The notes: generated by a model from the letters alone, not told the origin. DNA of 64,000 nt from Dyella caseinilytica (GCF_016865235.1 NZ_CP064030.1:3782001-3846000), one strand, 5' to 3'. Positions 43,873 to 53,020 are shown, counted from the stretch's first letter. A program made the numbers and translations.

Positions 43873-46800
43873 GCGGCGACCTCCGGTTGTGTCGTGGGCT
43901 CGTCAGCACGCACACGGAACCATGCCGCGTAGAGCGCCGGCAGATAGAACAGGGTGAGCACGGTCGCCACGGTAATCCCACCCATCAAGGCGGTAGCCAT
44001 AGGTCCGAAGAAGTTGCTGCGCAACAGCGGAATCAGTGCGAGCACGGCAGCAGCAGCGGTCAGCGTGATCGGCCTGAAGCGCCGCACCGTGGCCCCGATG
44101 ATCGCTTCCCAGCGTGGATGACCCGCTCGGATATCCTGCTCGATCTGATCCACCAGGATCACCGAGTTACGCATGATGATGCCGAACATCGCAATCGTGC
44201 CCAGCATCGCGACGAAACCGAACGGCTGATGGAATAACAGCAGCGCACCGATCACGCCGATCAATCCCAGCGGTGCCGTCAGCACCACCATGAACGTACG
44301 GCCGATGCTTTGCAGCTGGATCATCAACAGCGTCAGCACCGCGATCACCATCAGCGGCATCTGTGCATTGATGGAGCTTTGCGCCTTCTCGTTCTGCTCT
44401 ACCGAACCGCCGACTTCGACGCGATAACCCACCGGCAGATGACTTCGGATGTCAGCCAGCTTGGCATCGATGGCATTGGTCACATCCAGACCTTGCGCAC
44501 CATTTCGCGTATCCGATTGCACGGTGATCGACGGCTGGCGATCGCGTTCCCAGATCACGCCGTACTCTAGGCCATAGGTGACATGCCCAAGTTGCGCCAG
44601 CGGAATCGCTGTGCCATTGGATGAAGGTATCGCCAGGCGTTCGATCTGATCCGGGTGAACACGGTCACCGTTCGTGCTGCGCAGATCCACGGCAATCAAT
44701 TTATCGCGTTCGCGATACTGCGTGACCGTGGTGCCAGACAAGTTCATGGCGAGGAAATTGGCGATGTCCTGCGAGCTGATGCCGAGTTGGCGTGCCTTGA
44801 CCTGATCCACGTCGAAGCGCACCGAGCGCTCGGCCGGCTCGTCCCAATCGAACTGTACGTTGGTCGTGTTCGGATCGGCGCGCATCACGGCAGCCACCTG
44901 CTCCGCGATGCCGCGCACCGTGGCAATGTCATCGCCATCGACGCGGAATTGCACCGGGAAGCCAACCGGCGGGCCGTTTTCCAGGCGGCTGACACGGCTT
45001 CTGACGGCAGTGAAATCACGCTTCAGTTCACCGTCCAAATAGGTCGCAAGCTGTTCACGTTGCTTCACGTCCTTAGCGGTGATCACGAACTGCGCGAAAT
45101 TGGGCTGCGCAAGCTGCTGATCCAGCGGCAGGTAGAAGCGCGGCGCACCACTGCCCACGAAACTGACGTAGTTGGCGATCTCCTTGCGCCCCTGGATCGC
45201 CGCTTCGAAACGCTTGGTCTCACGCAGCGTGGCGGCGAACGATGCACCCTCCGGCAAGCGCAGGTCGACCAACAGTTCTGGCCGATCCGAACTCGGGAAG
45301 AATTGCTTGGGTACCAGGGCAAAGCCGGCCAGCGCGATCACAAACAGCACCACTGTCGAGACCAATACCAACCAGCGGTTGCGCAAACAGAAATCCAGCC
45401 AACCGCGGAATCGGCGATAGAAGGTGGTGTCGTAAATTTCGATCTCATCGCCGTTATGCACCAGCTGCGCGGCTTTCGCTGCACGTGCCTCATTCCATTG
45501 CCGAGGCAGGAAGCGCGCCCACCACTCCTGTCCCGGCTTCCCGCGCTCATGATGTTCCGGCAGCATGTGATAACCCAGCAGCGGAATCACAATCACCGCA
45601 GCCAGCCAGGACACCAGCAAGGCAATCGCAGAGACCTCGAAAATCGAGCGCGTGTATTCACCCGTGCCCGACTTGGCCAAAGCAATCGGCAGAAAGCCCG
45701 ATACCGTCACCAGTGTGCCTGTAAGCATCGGAAAAGCGGTGCTGGTATAGGCAAAAGCAGCCGCCTTCGTCCTGCCCCAGCCTTGTTCAAGCTTCACCGA
45801 CATCATCTCGATCGCGATGATGGCGTCGTCCACCAATAAGCCCAGCGCGAGCACCAACGTACCCAGCGAGACCTTGTGCAGCCCGATGCCGAAGATATCC
45901 ATGCACAACGCGGTGGCCGCCAGCACGAACGGTATCGAGATCACCACCACCATGCCGGTGCGCGCACCGAGGCTAAGCAAGCTCACCAGGAGCACGATTG
46001 CCACGGCTTCCGCCACCGATTCGAGGAAGTCATCGACCGAATGCGATACCGCACGCGGCATGCTGGTGACTTCCGACAAGGTCAACCCCGCGGGCAAGCG
46101 CTTCTGCAAGGTCGTGGTCGCCTGCTCCAACGCCTTGCCGAGTTGAACCACATCGCCGCCGGGCTGCATGGTGACGCCGATACCCAGCACCTGCTTGCCC
46201 ATGAAGCGCATGACTTGCGTCGGCGGATCATCGTAGCCGCGCCGAATCGTGGCGATATCACCCAGACGGATGTTCTTGCCGTTGATGTGCAGCAGCGTGT
46301 CGGCCAGGGTCTTCATGTCGTCGTACTGACCGCTTGGCCGCACGAAAACCCGATCGTCGCCAGTGGTCAACACACCGGTCGAAGCCACCGCATTCTGTTC
46401 GTCGATAGCCTGCCCGATCTGTTGCGGACTGATGCCGAGCTTGGCCAGCTGCACGTTCGGAATGTCGATATAGATGTGCTGGTTCTGGTCGCCAAAATAA
46501 TCGACCTTACCCACACCCGGTACGCGCAGCAGTTCGGCACGCAGCTGATCGGCGTAGTCGTGCAGTTGTGCAGGCGTGTAGCCGTCGCCTTCCAGCGCGT
46601 AGATGTTGGTGTAGACGTCGCCGAACTCGTCATTGAAGAACGGGCCTTGCACGCCTTGCGGCAATTGCGAGGCGATGTCACCGACTTTCTTGCGCACCTG
46701 ATACCAGGTTTCCGGCACGATCGAAGACGGTGCGGAATCCTTGATATTGAAGAAGATCAATGATTCACCCGGGCGCGAATAACTGCGCAGGAAATCGATC

Positions 46801-47045
46801 GAGGGCGTCTCCTGCAACTTGCGCGAAATCCGATCGGTGACCTCTTCCTGCACCTGCTGCGCGGTCGCGCCCGGCCAGAAGGTCTGGATCACCATCACTT
46901 TGAACGTGAACGGCGGATCTTCGGACTGCGACAGGTTCTTGTACGACAGCAAGCCGAACAGCGCGATCATCCCCATCAGGAAAAACACCAGGGATTGGTG
47001 GCGCAGGGTCCAGGCTGAGAGATTGAAACGTTCTCCGCTGCTCAT
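43869..47045 (-). CDS. RND multidrug efflux pump, inner-membrane permease
   Basis: A 1058-residue proton-driven transporter of the AcrB/HAE1 superfamily with the usual 12 helices and two large periplasmic loops. SEDPPFTFKVMVIQTFWPGA is the start of the first porter domain. VLALGLLVDDAIIAIEMM in TM4 carries the two Asp residues of the proton relay, and FGIIMRNSVILVDQIEQD is the matching TM10 region. It shows the VexF/TriC-like form of the N-terminal segment. Substrates are not predictable. ATGA overlaps join it to the adaptor upstream and the channel downstream. Confidence 0.95.
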   Translation of the reverse strand: MSSGERFNLSAWTLRHQSLVFFLMGMIALFGLLSYKNLSQSEDPPFTFKVMVIQTFWPGATAQQVQEEVTDRISRKLQETPSIDFLRSYSRPGESLIFFNIKDSAPSSIVPETWYQVRKKVGDIASQLPQGVQGPFFNDEFGDVYTNIYALEGDGYTPAQLHDYADQLRAELLRVPGVGKVDYFGDQNQHIYIDIPNVQLAKLGISPQQIGQAIDEQNAVASTGVLTTGDDRVFVRPSGQYDDMKTLADTLLHINGKNIRLGDIATIRRGYDDPPTQVMRFMGKQVLGIGVTMQPGGDVVQLGKALEQATTTLQKRLPAGLTLSEVTSMPRAVSHSVDDFLESVAEAVAIVLLVSLLSLGARTGMVVVISIPFVLAATALCMDIFGIGLHKVSLGTLVLALGLLVDDAIIAIEMMSVKLEQGWGRTKAAAFAYTSTAFPMLTGTLVTVSGFLPIALAKSGTGEYTRSIFEVSAIALLVSWLAAVIVIPLLGYHMLPEHHERGKPGQEWWARFLPRQWNEARAAKAAQLVHNGDEIEIYDTTFYRRFRGWLDFCLRNRWLVLVSTVVLFVIALAGFALVPKQFFPSSDRPELLVDLRLPEGASFAATLRETKRFEAAIQGRKEIANYVSFVGSGAPRFYLPLDQQLAQPNFAQFVITAKDVKQREQLATYLDGELKRDFTAVRSRVSRLENGPPVGFPVQFRVDGDDIATVRGIAEQVAAVMRADPNTTNVQFDWDEPAERSVRFDVDQVKARQLGISSQDIANFLAMNLSGTTVTQYRERDKLIAVDLRSTNGDRVHPDQIERLAIPSSNGTAIPLAQLGHVTYGLEYGVIWERDRQPSITVQSDTRNGAQGLDVTNAIDAKLADIRSHLPVGYRVEVGGSVEQNEKAQSSINAQMPLMVIAVLTLLMIQLQSIGRTFMVVLTAPLGLIGVIGALLLFHQPFGFVAMLGTIAMFGIIMRNSVILVDQIEQDIRAGHPRWEAIIGATVRRFRPITLTAAAAVLALIPLLRSNFFGPMATALMGGITVATVLTLFYLPALYAAWFRVRADEPTTQPEVAA

Positions 47046-48172
47046 TGCGGCGCATCCTCAGGATGAGGCGGCGCGATCGGCGCGACTTTTTCGCCAGCCG
47101 ATACCGTGTGCACGCCTTGCATGACCACGCGTTCGCCCGCTTTCAAGCCATCGCTGATCAGCACATCGCGTTCGCCGTAACGCATGATCGTCACAGGGCG
47201 CAATTCAAGCGTGGCATCCGCCGGACGCACCACCCACACAGCCGGGTGTTCGCCCTGGTGGAACAACGCAGTGGCTGGGATATCGATGCCAGGTGCGACT
47301 GGCTTGTTGGCTTGCAGGGACGCATCCGCCGTCATGCCCAACTGCAGCGCATCGCTTGGTTGGTCGATCGTCAACTTGACCAGATAGGTGCGCGACTGCG
47401 CGTCCGCCGCCGGTGCGACTTCACGTACGTGCGCTGCGAAGACGTGATTGGGCAACGCCGGCAGCGTGACCTTCGCCTGCTGCCCGACGGTGATGCCGTC
47501 AATCCGGCTTTCCGGCACATCCAGGTAAACCTCGCGTTCGCCCGACCACGCGAAGCCGAACACCTCCTGCCCTGCCGTCAGCACCTGCCCGACATCGGCT
47601 TGCCGGCTGGTGATCGCACCATCGTGATCGGCCACCAGGGTGGTATAGCGCGACTGGTTCTGCGCCAATTCGTATTGCTGCTTAGCTTGATCGCGACCCG
47701 CCAGTGAGGAAGCGTAGGTGTCCTGGGTCTGCTGCAGTTGAAGCTGACTGATCAGGTTCTGCTTGAACTGGGCTTCGTCGCGATCCCGCTGCTGGGTAGC
47801 GAACAACAGGCGGTGCTCCGCAGCCTCCAGCGCCGCCTTGGCAGCCGCCAGTTGGTTGTTCGTATCGGCAGGATCCAGTTGCGCCAGCGCCTGTCCCTTC
47901 TTCACGACATCGCCGGGATTGACGTAGCGGGCGCTGAGCTGCCCACCCACCCGGAACGACAGCGGCATTTCATAGCGGGCATGCACGTCGCCGGGGAATC
48001 GGCCAGCGGTGGCGCCGTCGGCGGCCTGCACCGGCAGGGCAATGACTGGGGTAGCCGTTTCGGCCTCCGGCGCTTTCCGGCCACAGCCAGCCAGCAGCAG
48101 AACGGAAACGGCCAAGAGGCACGGCAACAGCCGGCCAAGCCTTTGAGGCGAGCGGAATTCTGGGTCGATCAC
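47042..48172 (-). CDS. RND efflux periplasmic adaptor (membrane fusion lipoprotein)
   Basis: A HlyD/AcrA-type adaptor of 376 residues. The N-terminus has a lipoprotein signal (LLPCLLAVSVLLLAGC). The barrel-sandwich (FRVGGQLSARYVNPGDVVKK), an alpha-hairpin of about 90 residues and the beta-barrel (REVYLDVPESRIDGITVG) follow. GTG at 48172 is preferred to the ATG further upstream, because AGGAG lies six bases before it and the resulting signal peptide is of normal length. It is the first gene of the efflux operon. Confidence 0.93.
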   Translation of the reverse strand: MIDPEFRSPQRLGRLLPCLLAVSVLLLAGCGRKAPEAETATPVIALPVQAADGATAGRFPGDVHARYEMPLSFRVGGQLSARYVNPGDVVKKGQALAQLDPADTNNQLAAAKAALEAAEHRLLFATQQRDRDEAQFKQNLISQLQLQQTQDTYASSLAGRDQAKQQYELAQNQSRYTTLVADHDGAITSRQADVGQVLTAGQEVFGFAWSGEREVYLDVPESRIDGITVGQQAKVTLPALPNHVFAAHVREVAPAADAQSRTYLVKLTIDQPSDALQLGMTADASLQANKPVAPGIDIPATALFHQGEHPAVWVVRPADATLELRPVTIMRYGERDVLISDGLKAGERVVMQGVHTVSAGEKVAPIAPPHPEDAPQ

Positions 48173-48259
48173 GGACCACTCCTGGGGATAGGCGGGGGCT
48201 TTCAGCGGTCGCGGCGGACCTGGATCCATGCCACGCCATAAATACGGCATCAAACTCTA

Positions 48260-48282
48260 ATACATAGTTGTATCTGAATTCA
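48260..48282. promoter_or_regulatory. Palindromes in the TetR-RND divergent control region
   Basis: ATACATAGTTGTAT (48260-48273) is an inverted repeat of ATACA/TGTAT with a four-base spacer, followed by the 8-bp palindrome TGAATTCA (48275-48282). A related AATACATG occurs at 48295-48302. They lie in the AT-rich gap between the divergent adaptor and regulator genes and are the best candidates for the TetR operator. The binding itself is inference. Confidence 0.5.
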
Positions 48283-48328
48283 AATGCGTATTGAAATACA
48301 TGTGCCATGAGACGTGGTAGCATGAGAC

Positions 48329-48949
48329 ATGCCACGCAAACGATTGACCCGCGAAGAAAGCCGCGAACAGACCCGCCTGCGCCTGCTCGATGCAGCGGGG
48401 GTACTCATTGCCAAAAAAGGGCTGGCCGCGACCAGTGTGGAAGACATCGTTGCCCACGCCGGCTATACCCGCGGCGCGTTCTATTCGAACTTCAAGAGCA
48501 AAACCGATCTGTTCATCGAACTGCTCTGGCTCGACCAACAGAACTTGCAGGCAGAGCTGCAGAAACTACTGGAAGCCGACCTCTCCGTTGAAGATCTGCA
48601 AAAGCAGCTCGCCCTGTTCTACACCCAGTGCTATCGCGACGACAGCAACTATATCGTCTGGGCCGAAGCACGCCTGCACGCGCTGCGCGATACAAAATTC
48701 CGCCAGCGCATGAACGCATCGTGCCTGGAAAAGCGCGACATGATTGCGTACTTCATCGAGCAATTCTGCAAGCGCATGAACATGTCACTGCCGGGCCCGG
48801 CGGCTGATTACGCACTGGGCACCATCGCCCTGATGGATGGCATGCTCTATTTCAGCATGACCATGCCCAACGAGTTGCCTGACTCAGCGGCCGAATCGGT
48901 ATTGAGCACCATGTTCAGCAAGACCTTCTTTGGCAGCATGCCTTCCTGA
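48329..48949 (+). CDS. TetR-family transcriptional regulator of the efflux operon
   Basis: A 206-residue repressor-type protein. The N-terminal helix-turn-helix is typical (RLRLLDAAGVLIAKKGLAA, SVEDIVAHAGYTRGAFYSNF, KSKTDLFIEL). The C-terminal ligand domain resembles the AcrR-like group (DDSNYIVWAEARLHALRD). It is transcribed divergently from the RND operon and most likely represses it until an effector binds. No strong ribosome site is seen at the ATG. It ends 16 bases from the convergent SURF1 gene. Confidence 0.92.
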   Translation: MPRKRLTREESREQTRLRLLDAAGVLIAKKGLAATSVEDIVAHAGYTRGAFYSNFKSKTDLFIELLWLDQQNLQAELQKLLEADLSVEDLQKQLALFYTQCYRDDSNYIVWAEARLHALRDTKFRQRMNASCLEKRDMIAYFIEQFCKRMNMSLPGPAADYALGTIALMDGMLYFSMTMPNELPDSAAESVLSTMFSKTFFGSMPS

Positions 48950-48965
48950 TCCAAGCTGCTCCCGC

Positions 48966-49748
48966 TTACCTGGAAGAGCGGCGAAGCTTGTATTCGTCGT
49001 AACCGACATAGACGCCAGCGACCAGCGTCAACAAAGCCATCAGATACCAGGTGATCAGGTAACTGAGGTGATTGTTCGGGAAGTTGATGACCGTGGTGCC
49101 GCCTTCCGGCCATGCATGCGCAGAAGACCCTGACACGACAGGTGTAGCGTCCTGATCGATGAAATAAGGCGCGACATGAGTGAGGCCGCGTGCTGTCGCG
49201 ATGGCTGGCACATCACGCGTGTACCAGCTGTTATGCGCCGGATCGTTGCGACGGAAAAGCGTGGATGGCTCAGACATGCGCAACAAGCCGGTCACCGTCA
49301 CCTGATCGCCTGGTCCCGCTGCGCAATGGCCATTGCGTCCACACCAGCTCTCGGGCGCAAAACCGCGATTGACCAGCACAATGGAACCATCCGCCATACG
49401 CAGCGGCGTCACCACGAAGTAACCGCTGCCTTCGTCGGAAGCAGCCCAGATCAGGGTCTGGCGATCGTGAAGAAATGCACCGGTGACGCGCACATGCCGA
49501 TATTCGTCATCCTCCGCATTCACCTTCGACCATTGATCGGGAGTCGGCGGCGCGACCGGCGGTGCGTGCACACGTTGATCCACGTGCGCGATCAGATCGC
49601 GCTTCCAGGCCAAACGCCGAACCTGCCAATTGCCGAGCTCGATGAAGCCGACGAACAGGCAGATGCCGAACAAAGCCAGCAGGGTGAGAGCAAGAGGGCC
49701 ACGGGGACCGCGCGCGGTGTCTTCGGTAGAAGTAGAGATGGACGGCAT
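48966..49748 (-). CDS. SURF1-family oxidase assembly protein
   Basis: About 260 residues with two membrane helices, near residues 20-42 and at the C-terminus (YLITWYLMALLTLVAGVYVG), and the SURF1 core between. FIELGNWQVRRLAWKRDLI follows the first helix, then YRHVRVTGAFLHDRQTLIW, MADGSIVLVNRGF and INFPNNHLSY. SURF1 proteins help insert haem a or assemble haem-copper oxidases. Here it follows cyoABCD on the same strand, 83 bases after cyoD. The start is the ATG giving MPSISTST; a GTG nine codons upstream is less likely. Confidence 0.9.
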   Translation of the reverse strand: MPSISTSTEDTARGPRGPLALTLLALFGICLFVGFIELGNWQVRRLAWKRDLIAHVDQRVHAPPVAPPTPDQWSKVNAEDDEYRHVRVTGAFLHDRQTLIWAASDEGSGYFVVTPLRMADGSIVLVNRGFAPESWCGRNGHCAAGPGDQVTVTGLLRMSEPSTLFRRNDPAHNSWYTRDVPAIATARGLTHVAPYFIDQDATPVVSGSSAHAWPEGGTTVINFPNNHLSYLITWYLMALLTLVAGVYVGYDEYKLRRSSR

Positions 49749-49831
49749 GCCGCAATGATCGCATGAGCCACCCACTGGTTGGGCTACCTCGAACCTGGTC
49801 CGAGGCTAACCCAACCCCGCGTCTACGCCAT

Positions 49832-50227
49832 TCAAGGCAAATTACGCGGGTCCGGCATCATCGACGGCATCATGTTGTTGTTGAGATGGAACATGATCCA
49901 GATCGAACCGCTCAAGGTAATCACCACCAGCACGATGGTGAAGACCAGCGCCAGCATGTTCCAGCCGCCTTCCGACTTCGTGTTCATGTGCAGAAAGTAG
50001 ATCATGTGCACCACGATCTGGATCGCCGCCAGAAACAGGATCAACGCATCGGCCGGACCTGACTTGGCAAATGCCCCGCTCATCACCAGCGAGAACGGCA
50101 GCAAGGTCAACAGCGCCGCAAGCCCGAAGCCGGTGAGATAACCCTTCAGCGTGGCGTGAACCCCACTGACACCATCGTGTTCGTCATGTTCGTCGTGATC
50201 GTGCTGCGTCTCGGCATGCTCGCTCAT
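49832..50227 (-). CDS. cyoD: Cytochrome bo3 ubiquinol oxidase subunit IV
   Basis: A small membrane subunit of 131 residues with three helices (LTGFGLAALLTLLPFSLVMS, ALILFLAAIQIVVHMIYFLH, MLALVFTIVLVVITLSGSIW). The motif MIYFLHMNTKSEGGWN is typical of CyoD. The first 20 residues are unusually rich in His, Asp and Glu (HDHDEHDEHDG), unlike the standard CyoD N-terminus, and could bind metal. ATG overlaps the cyoC stop (ATGA). Confidence 0.94.
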   Translation of the reverse strand: MSEHAETQHDHDEHDEHDGVSGVHATLKGYLTGFGLAALLTLLPFSLVMSGAFAKSGPADALILFLAAIQIVVHMIYFLHMNTKSEGGWNMLALVFTIVLVVITLSGSIWIMFHLNNNMMPSMMPDPRNLP

Positions 50228-50853
50228 GGCAGCACTCCCATCAGATAGACGAAGCTGAATACGCCCACCCACACCACGTCCAGGAAGTGCCAGAACATGG
50301 ACAGGCACATCAAGCGACGCTTATTGGCAGGGATCAGCCCTTTCTTGCCGACCTGCACCAGCAGCACGATCATCCAGATGAGGCCACAGGTCACGTGCAA
50401 ACCGTGCGTACCGACCAGGGTGAAGAACGAGGACAAGAAAGCGCTCCGCCACGGTCCCGCACCGATCGAGATCAGATGCGCGAACTCGGTCAGCTCCAAC
50501 GCAATAAAACCTGCGCCAAGCAAACCCGTGATCACCAACCACGCCATCATCGGCCCGCGTCGGTTCAGTTGCATTTCCAGCACGGCGAAGCCGTAGGTAA
50601 TCGAAGAGAGCAGCAGCAGCGTTGTATTCATCGCCACCACCGGCAACTCCAGCACCTGTGCGGCGGATGGGCCGCCCGCGTAATCGCGACCCAGCACGCC
50701 GTAGGCCGCAAACAGGCAGGCGAAGATGAGGCAGTCGCTCATCAGATAAAGCCAGAAGCCGAGCAACGTGCCGTTCTCGACGTGATGATCGCCTTCCACA
50801 TGGAATTTCAGGGGCTCCGGCGAGCCGCTCATGGTCATCGTCGTGTCAGACAT
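50224..50853 (-). CDS. cyoC: Cytochrome bo3 ubiquinol oxidase subunit III
   Basis: A 209-residue haem-copper oxidase subunit III with five membrane helices. GFWLYLMSDCLIFACLFAAY, ELPVVAMNTTLLLLSS, FTLVGTHGLHVTCGLIWM and MFWHFLDVVWVGVFSFVYLM are the family landmarks. It is part of the quinol oxidase that reduces O2 and pumps protons. It overlaps cyoB by 8 bases and cyoD by 4. Confidence 0.96.
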   Translation of the reverse strand: MSDTTMTMSGSPEPLKFHVEGDHHVENGTLLGFWLYLMSDCLIFACLFAAYGVLGRDYAGGPSAAQVLELPVVAMNTTLLLLSSITYGFAVLEMQLNRRGPMMAWLVITGLLGAGFIALELTEFAHLISIGAGPWRSAFLSSFFTLVGTHGLHVTCGLIWMIVLLVQVGKKGLIPANKRRLMCLSMFWHFLDVVWVGVFSFVYLMGVLP

Positions 50854-52849
50854 GGGCCAGCAGCTCCGTGCGGGTTGCTTCGACCTGCGCCACTTCTTCG
50901 GCCGAGATGTAGTAATCGCGGTGGTAATTGAACGTGTGCGCGATGGCAGTGGCGAGCAACGCCACGAACGAGATGATGGCCAACGGCCACATGTACCAGA
51001 TCATGGCGAAGCCGAACACGGTGCTGATGCCGGCCAGGATGATGCCCGCGCCCGTATTCTTCGGCATGTGGATCGGCCGGAAACCACCCAGCGGCCGCTG
51101 GTAGTGATGCTGCTTCATCTGCCACCACGCATCGTTGTCATGGATCAGCGGGGTGAAGGCGAAGTTGTACTTCGGCGGCGGCGAAGAGGTGGACCATTCG
51201 AGCGTGCGCCCGTTCCAGGGATCACCGGTGTTGTCGCGCAATTGCTCGCGCCGCATGAAGCTGACCGCAAACTGGATCAGCATGCACATGATGCCAAGCA
51301 GAATCAAGAATGCGCCGAAGGCCGCAATCCCGAACCAGATCTGCAGCGATGGATCGTCGAAGTGGCTGAGTCGCCGTGTCACGCCCATCAGGCCGAGCAC
51401 ATAAAGTGGCATGAAGGCGAAATAGAAACCGATCAGCCAGAACCAGAACGAGCATTTGCCCCAGAACGGATCGAGTTTGAAGCCGAATGCCTTGGGGAAC
51501 CAGTAATTGATGCCCGCGAACAGACCGAACAGCACACCGCCGATGATCACGTTATGGAAGTGCGCGACCAGGAACAGGCTGTTGTGCAGGGAGAAGTCTG
51601 CCGGCGGCACCGCAAGCAGCACACCCGTCATACCGCCAATGGCAAAGGTGACAATAAAGCCCACCGTCCACAACATCGGCACTTCGAAAGTGATCCGGCC
51701 GCGGAACATGGTGAACAGCCAGTTGAAGATCTTCGCCCCGGTCGGAATCGAAATGATCATCGTGGTGATGCCGAAGAACGAATTGACGCTCGCACCCGAC
51801 CCCATCGTGAAGAAGTGATGCAGCCACACCAGATAAGCCAGCACCGTGATCACCACCGTCGCATACACCATGGATGCATAGCCGAACAGGCGCTTGTGCG
51901 AGAAGGTGGACGTCACCTCGGAGAAAATACCGAAGGCCGGCAGGATCAGGATGTAGACCTCCGGATGGCCCCAGATCCAGATCAGGTTCACGTACATCAT
52001 GGCGTTGCCGCCCAGTACGGTGGTGAAGAAGTTGGTGTGTGCGTAACGATCCAGCGCCAGTAGCGCGAGCGCTGCCGTCAGCACCGGAAAGGCCGCCACG
52101 ATCAGCACATTGGTGCACAGCGCGGTCCAGGTGAAGATCGGCATGCGCATCAAGGTCATGCCGGGCGCACGCATTTTGATGATGGTAGTGAGCAAATTGA
52201 CACCGGATAACAGCGTGCCCACACCGGCGATCTGCAAGGCCCAGATGTAGTAATCCACGCCCGCATCGGGACTCGACACGATGCCGGACAGCGGCGGATA
52301 GGCCAGCCAGCCCGTGCGCGCGAATTCGCCGATGAACAGCGACATCATCACCAACACTGCACCAGCCACCGTCATCCAGTAGCTGAAATTATTGAGAAAG
52401 GGAAACGCCACATCGCGCGCGCCGATTTGCAACGGCATCACGAAATTCATGATGCCCGTCACCAGCGGCATGGCGACGAAGAAGATCATGATCACGCCAT
52501 GCGCGGTAAAGATCTGGTCGTAGTGATCCGGCGGCAGATAGCCTACCGAGTGGCCGAACGAGATCGCCTGCTGCGCACGCATCATGACCGCGTCGGCGAA
52601 CCCGCGCAGCAACATCACCAGACCCAGGATGATGTACATGATGCCGATCTTCTTGTGATCGATGCTGGTGAACCATTCGTGCCAGAGATATCCCCAAAGT
52701 TTGTATTTGGTGATGATGGCGACCACGGCGAGCCCACCCAGCGCCACCACAATGAACGTCCCCACCACGATGGGCTCGGGCAGGAAGTCATGCCATGTCA
52801 GGCGACCGAAGATCAGCTGGGTAAAGTCGGGATAAGAGCCTGCTTTCAT
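50846..52849 (-). CDS. cyoB: Cytochrome bo3 ubiquinol oxidase subunit I, with element-derived start
   Basis: The catalytic subunit of the proton-pumping quinol oxidase, about 667 residues, with haem b and the haem o3-CuB centre. TSIDHKKIGIMYIILGLVML, FTAHGVIMIFFVAMPLV (haem b His), WIWGHPEVYILILPAFG (CuB His and cross-linked Tyr), VWLHHFFTMG (the CuB His pair) and VAHFHNVIIGG (haem ligands) are intact. The first five codons, MKAGS, are the terminal repeat of the palindromic element between cyoA and cyoB; the family-like sequence begins at YPDFTQLIFGRLTW. The ATG overlaps the stop of a frame that runs through the element. Confidence 0.95.
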   Translation of the reverse strand: MKAGSYPDFTQLIFGRLTWHDFLPEPIVVGTFIVVALGGLAVVAIITKYKLWGYLWHEWFTSIDHKKIGIMYIILGLVMLLRGFADAVMMRAQQAISFGHSVGYLPPDHYDQIFTAHGVIMIFFVAMPLVTGIMNFVMPLQIGARDVAFPFLNNFSYWMTVAGAVLVMMSLFIGEFARTGWLAYPPLSGIVSSPDAGVDYYIWALQIAGVGTLLSGVNLLTTIIKMRAPGMTLMRMPIFTWTALCTNVLIVAAFPVLTAALALLALDRYAHTNFFTTVLGGNAMMYVNLIWIWGHPEVYILILPAFGIFSEVTSTFSHKRLFGYASMVYATVVITVLAYLVWLHHFFTMGSGASVNSFFGITTMIISIPTGAKIFNWLFTMFRGRITFEVPMLWTVGFIVTFAIGGMTGVLLAVPPADFSLHNSLFLVAHFHNVIIGGVLFGLFAGINYWFPKAFGFKLDPFWGKCSFWFWLIGFYFAFMPLYVLGLMGVTRRLSHFDDPSLQIWFGIAAFGAFLILLGIMCMLIQFAVSFMRREQLRDNTGDPWNGRTLEWSTSSPPPKYNFAFTPLIHDNDAWWQMKQHHYQRPLGGFRPIHMPKNTGAGIILAGISTVFGFAMIWYMWPLAIISFVALLATAIAHTFNYHRDYYISAEEVAQVEATRTELLAHV

Positions 52850-53000
52850 GTGCCAAGCGCCCCGCATTGTGTCTGAGTGGCCGTCAGGTGGCAGCGCGTG
52901 GCGCAGCGCCATACTCGTCGCTGTATGGCCAAGCCGCGCACTGCCACCTGACGGCCACTCAGGCGCAATGCGGGGTGCTTGGCATGTGAAAACAGGCTCT
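52835..53000. mobile_element. Near-palindromic repeat element, copy B (166 bp)
   Basis: The element starts AGAGCCTGCTTTCATGTGCC and ends with the near inverse (GGCATGTGAAAACAGGCTCT). The two arms of about 70 bases pair almost perfectly (for example GTGTCTGAGTGGCCGTCAGG with CCTGACGGCCACTCAGGCGC) around a centre near 52915-52922. It is the same family as copy A at 40322, in the same orientation relative to the host operon, and has no transposase. In mRNA it would form a long hairpin between cyoA and cyoB. Confidence 0.85.
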
Positions 53001-53010
53001 GAAACATCAT
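52846..53010 (-). CDS. Read-through frame across element B (54 codons)
   Basis: This open frame starts ATGATGTTTCAGAGC ten bases after the cyoA stop, crosses the complete element and ends in a TGA that overlaps the cyoB ATG (ATGA). The peptide begins MMFQSLFSHAKHPALRLSGR and ends with RGLAIQRRVWRCATRCHLT then TQTQCGALGT. It is homologous to the frame in copy A. The outer ATG may be the former cyoB start. Translation of this frame would couple cyoA-region ribosomes to cyoB. It has no known function. Confidence 0.5.
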   Translation of the reverse strand: MMFQSLFSHAKHPALRLSGRQVAVRGLAIQRRVWRCATRCHLTATQTQCGALGT

Positions 53011-53020
53011 GGACACCCGT

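Noticed and set aside
44655..45839. 394-codon plus-strand frame opposite the RND pump gene
   Set aside because: It is a shadow of the pump coding sequence.
50831..52063. 410-codon plus-strand frame opposite cyoB
   Set aside because: His/Glu/Gln-rich translation of the cyoB complement; cyoB itself is unambiguous.
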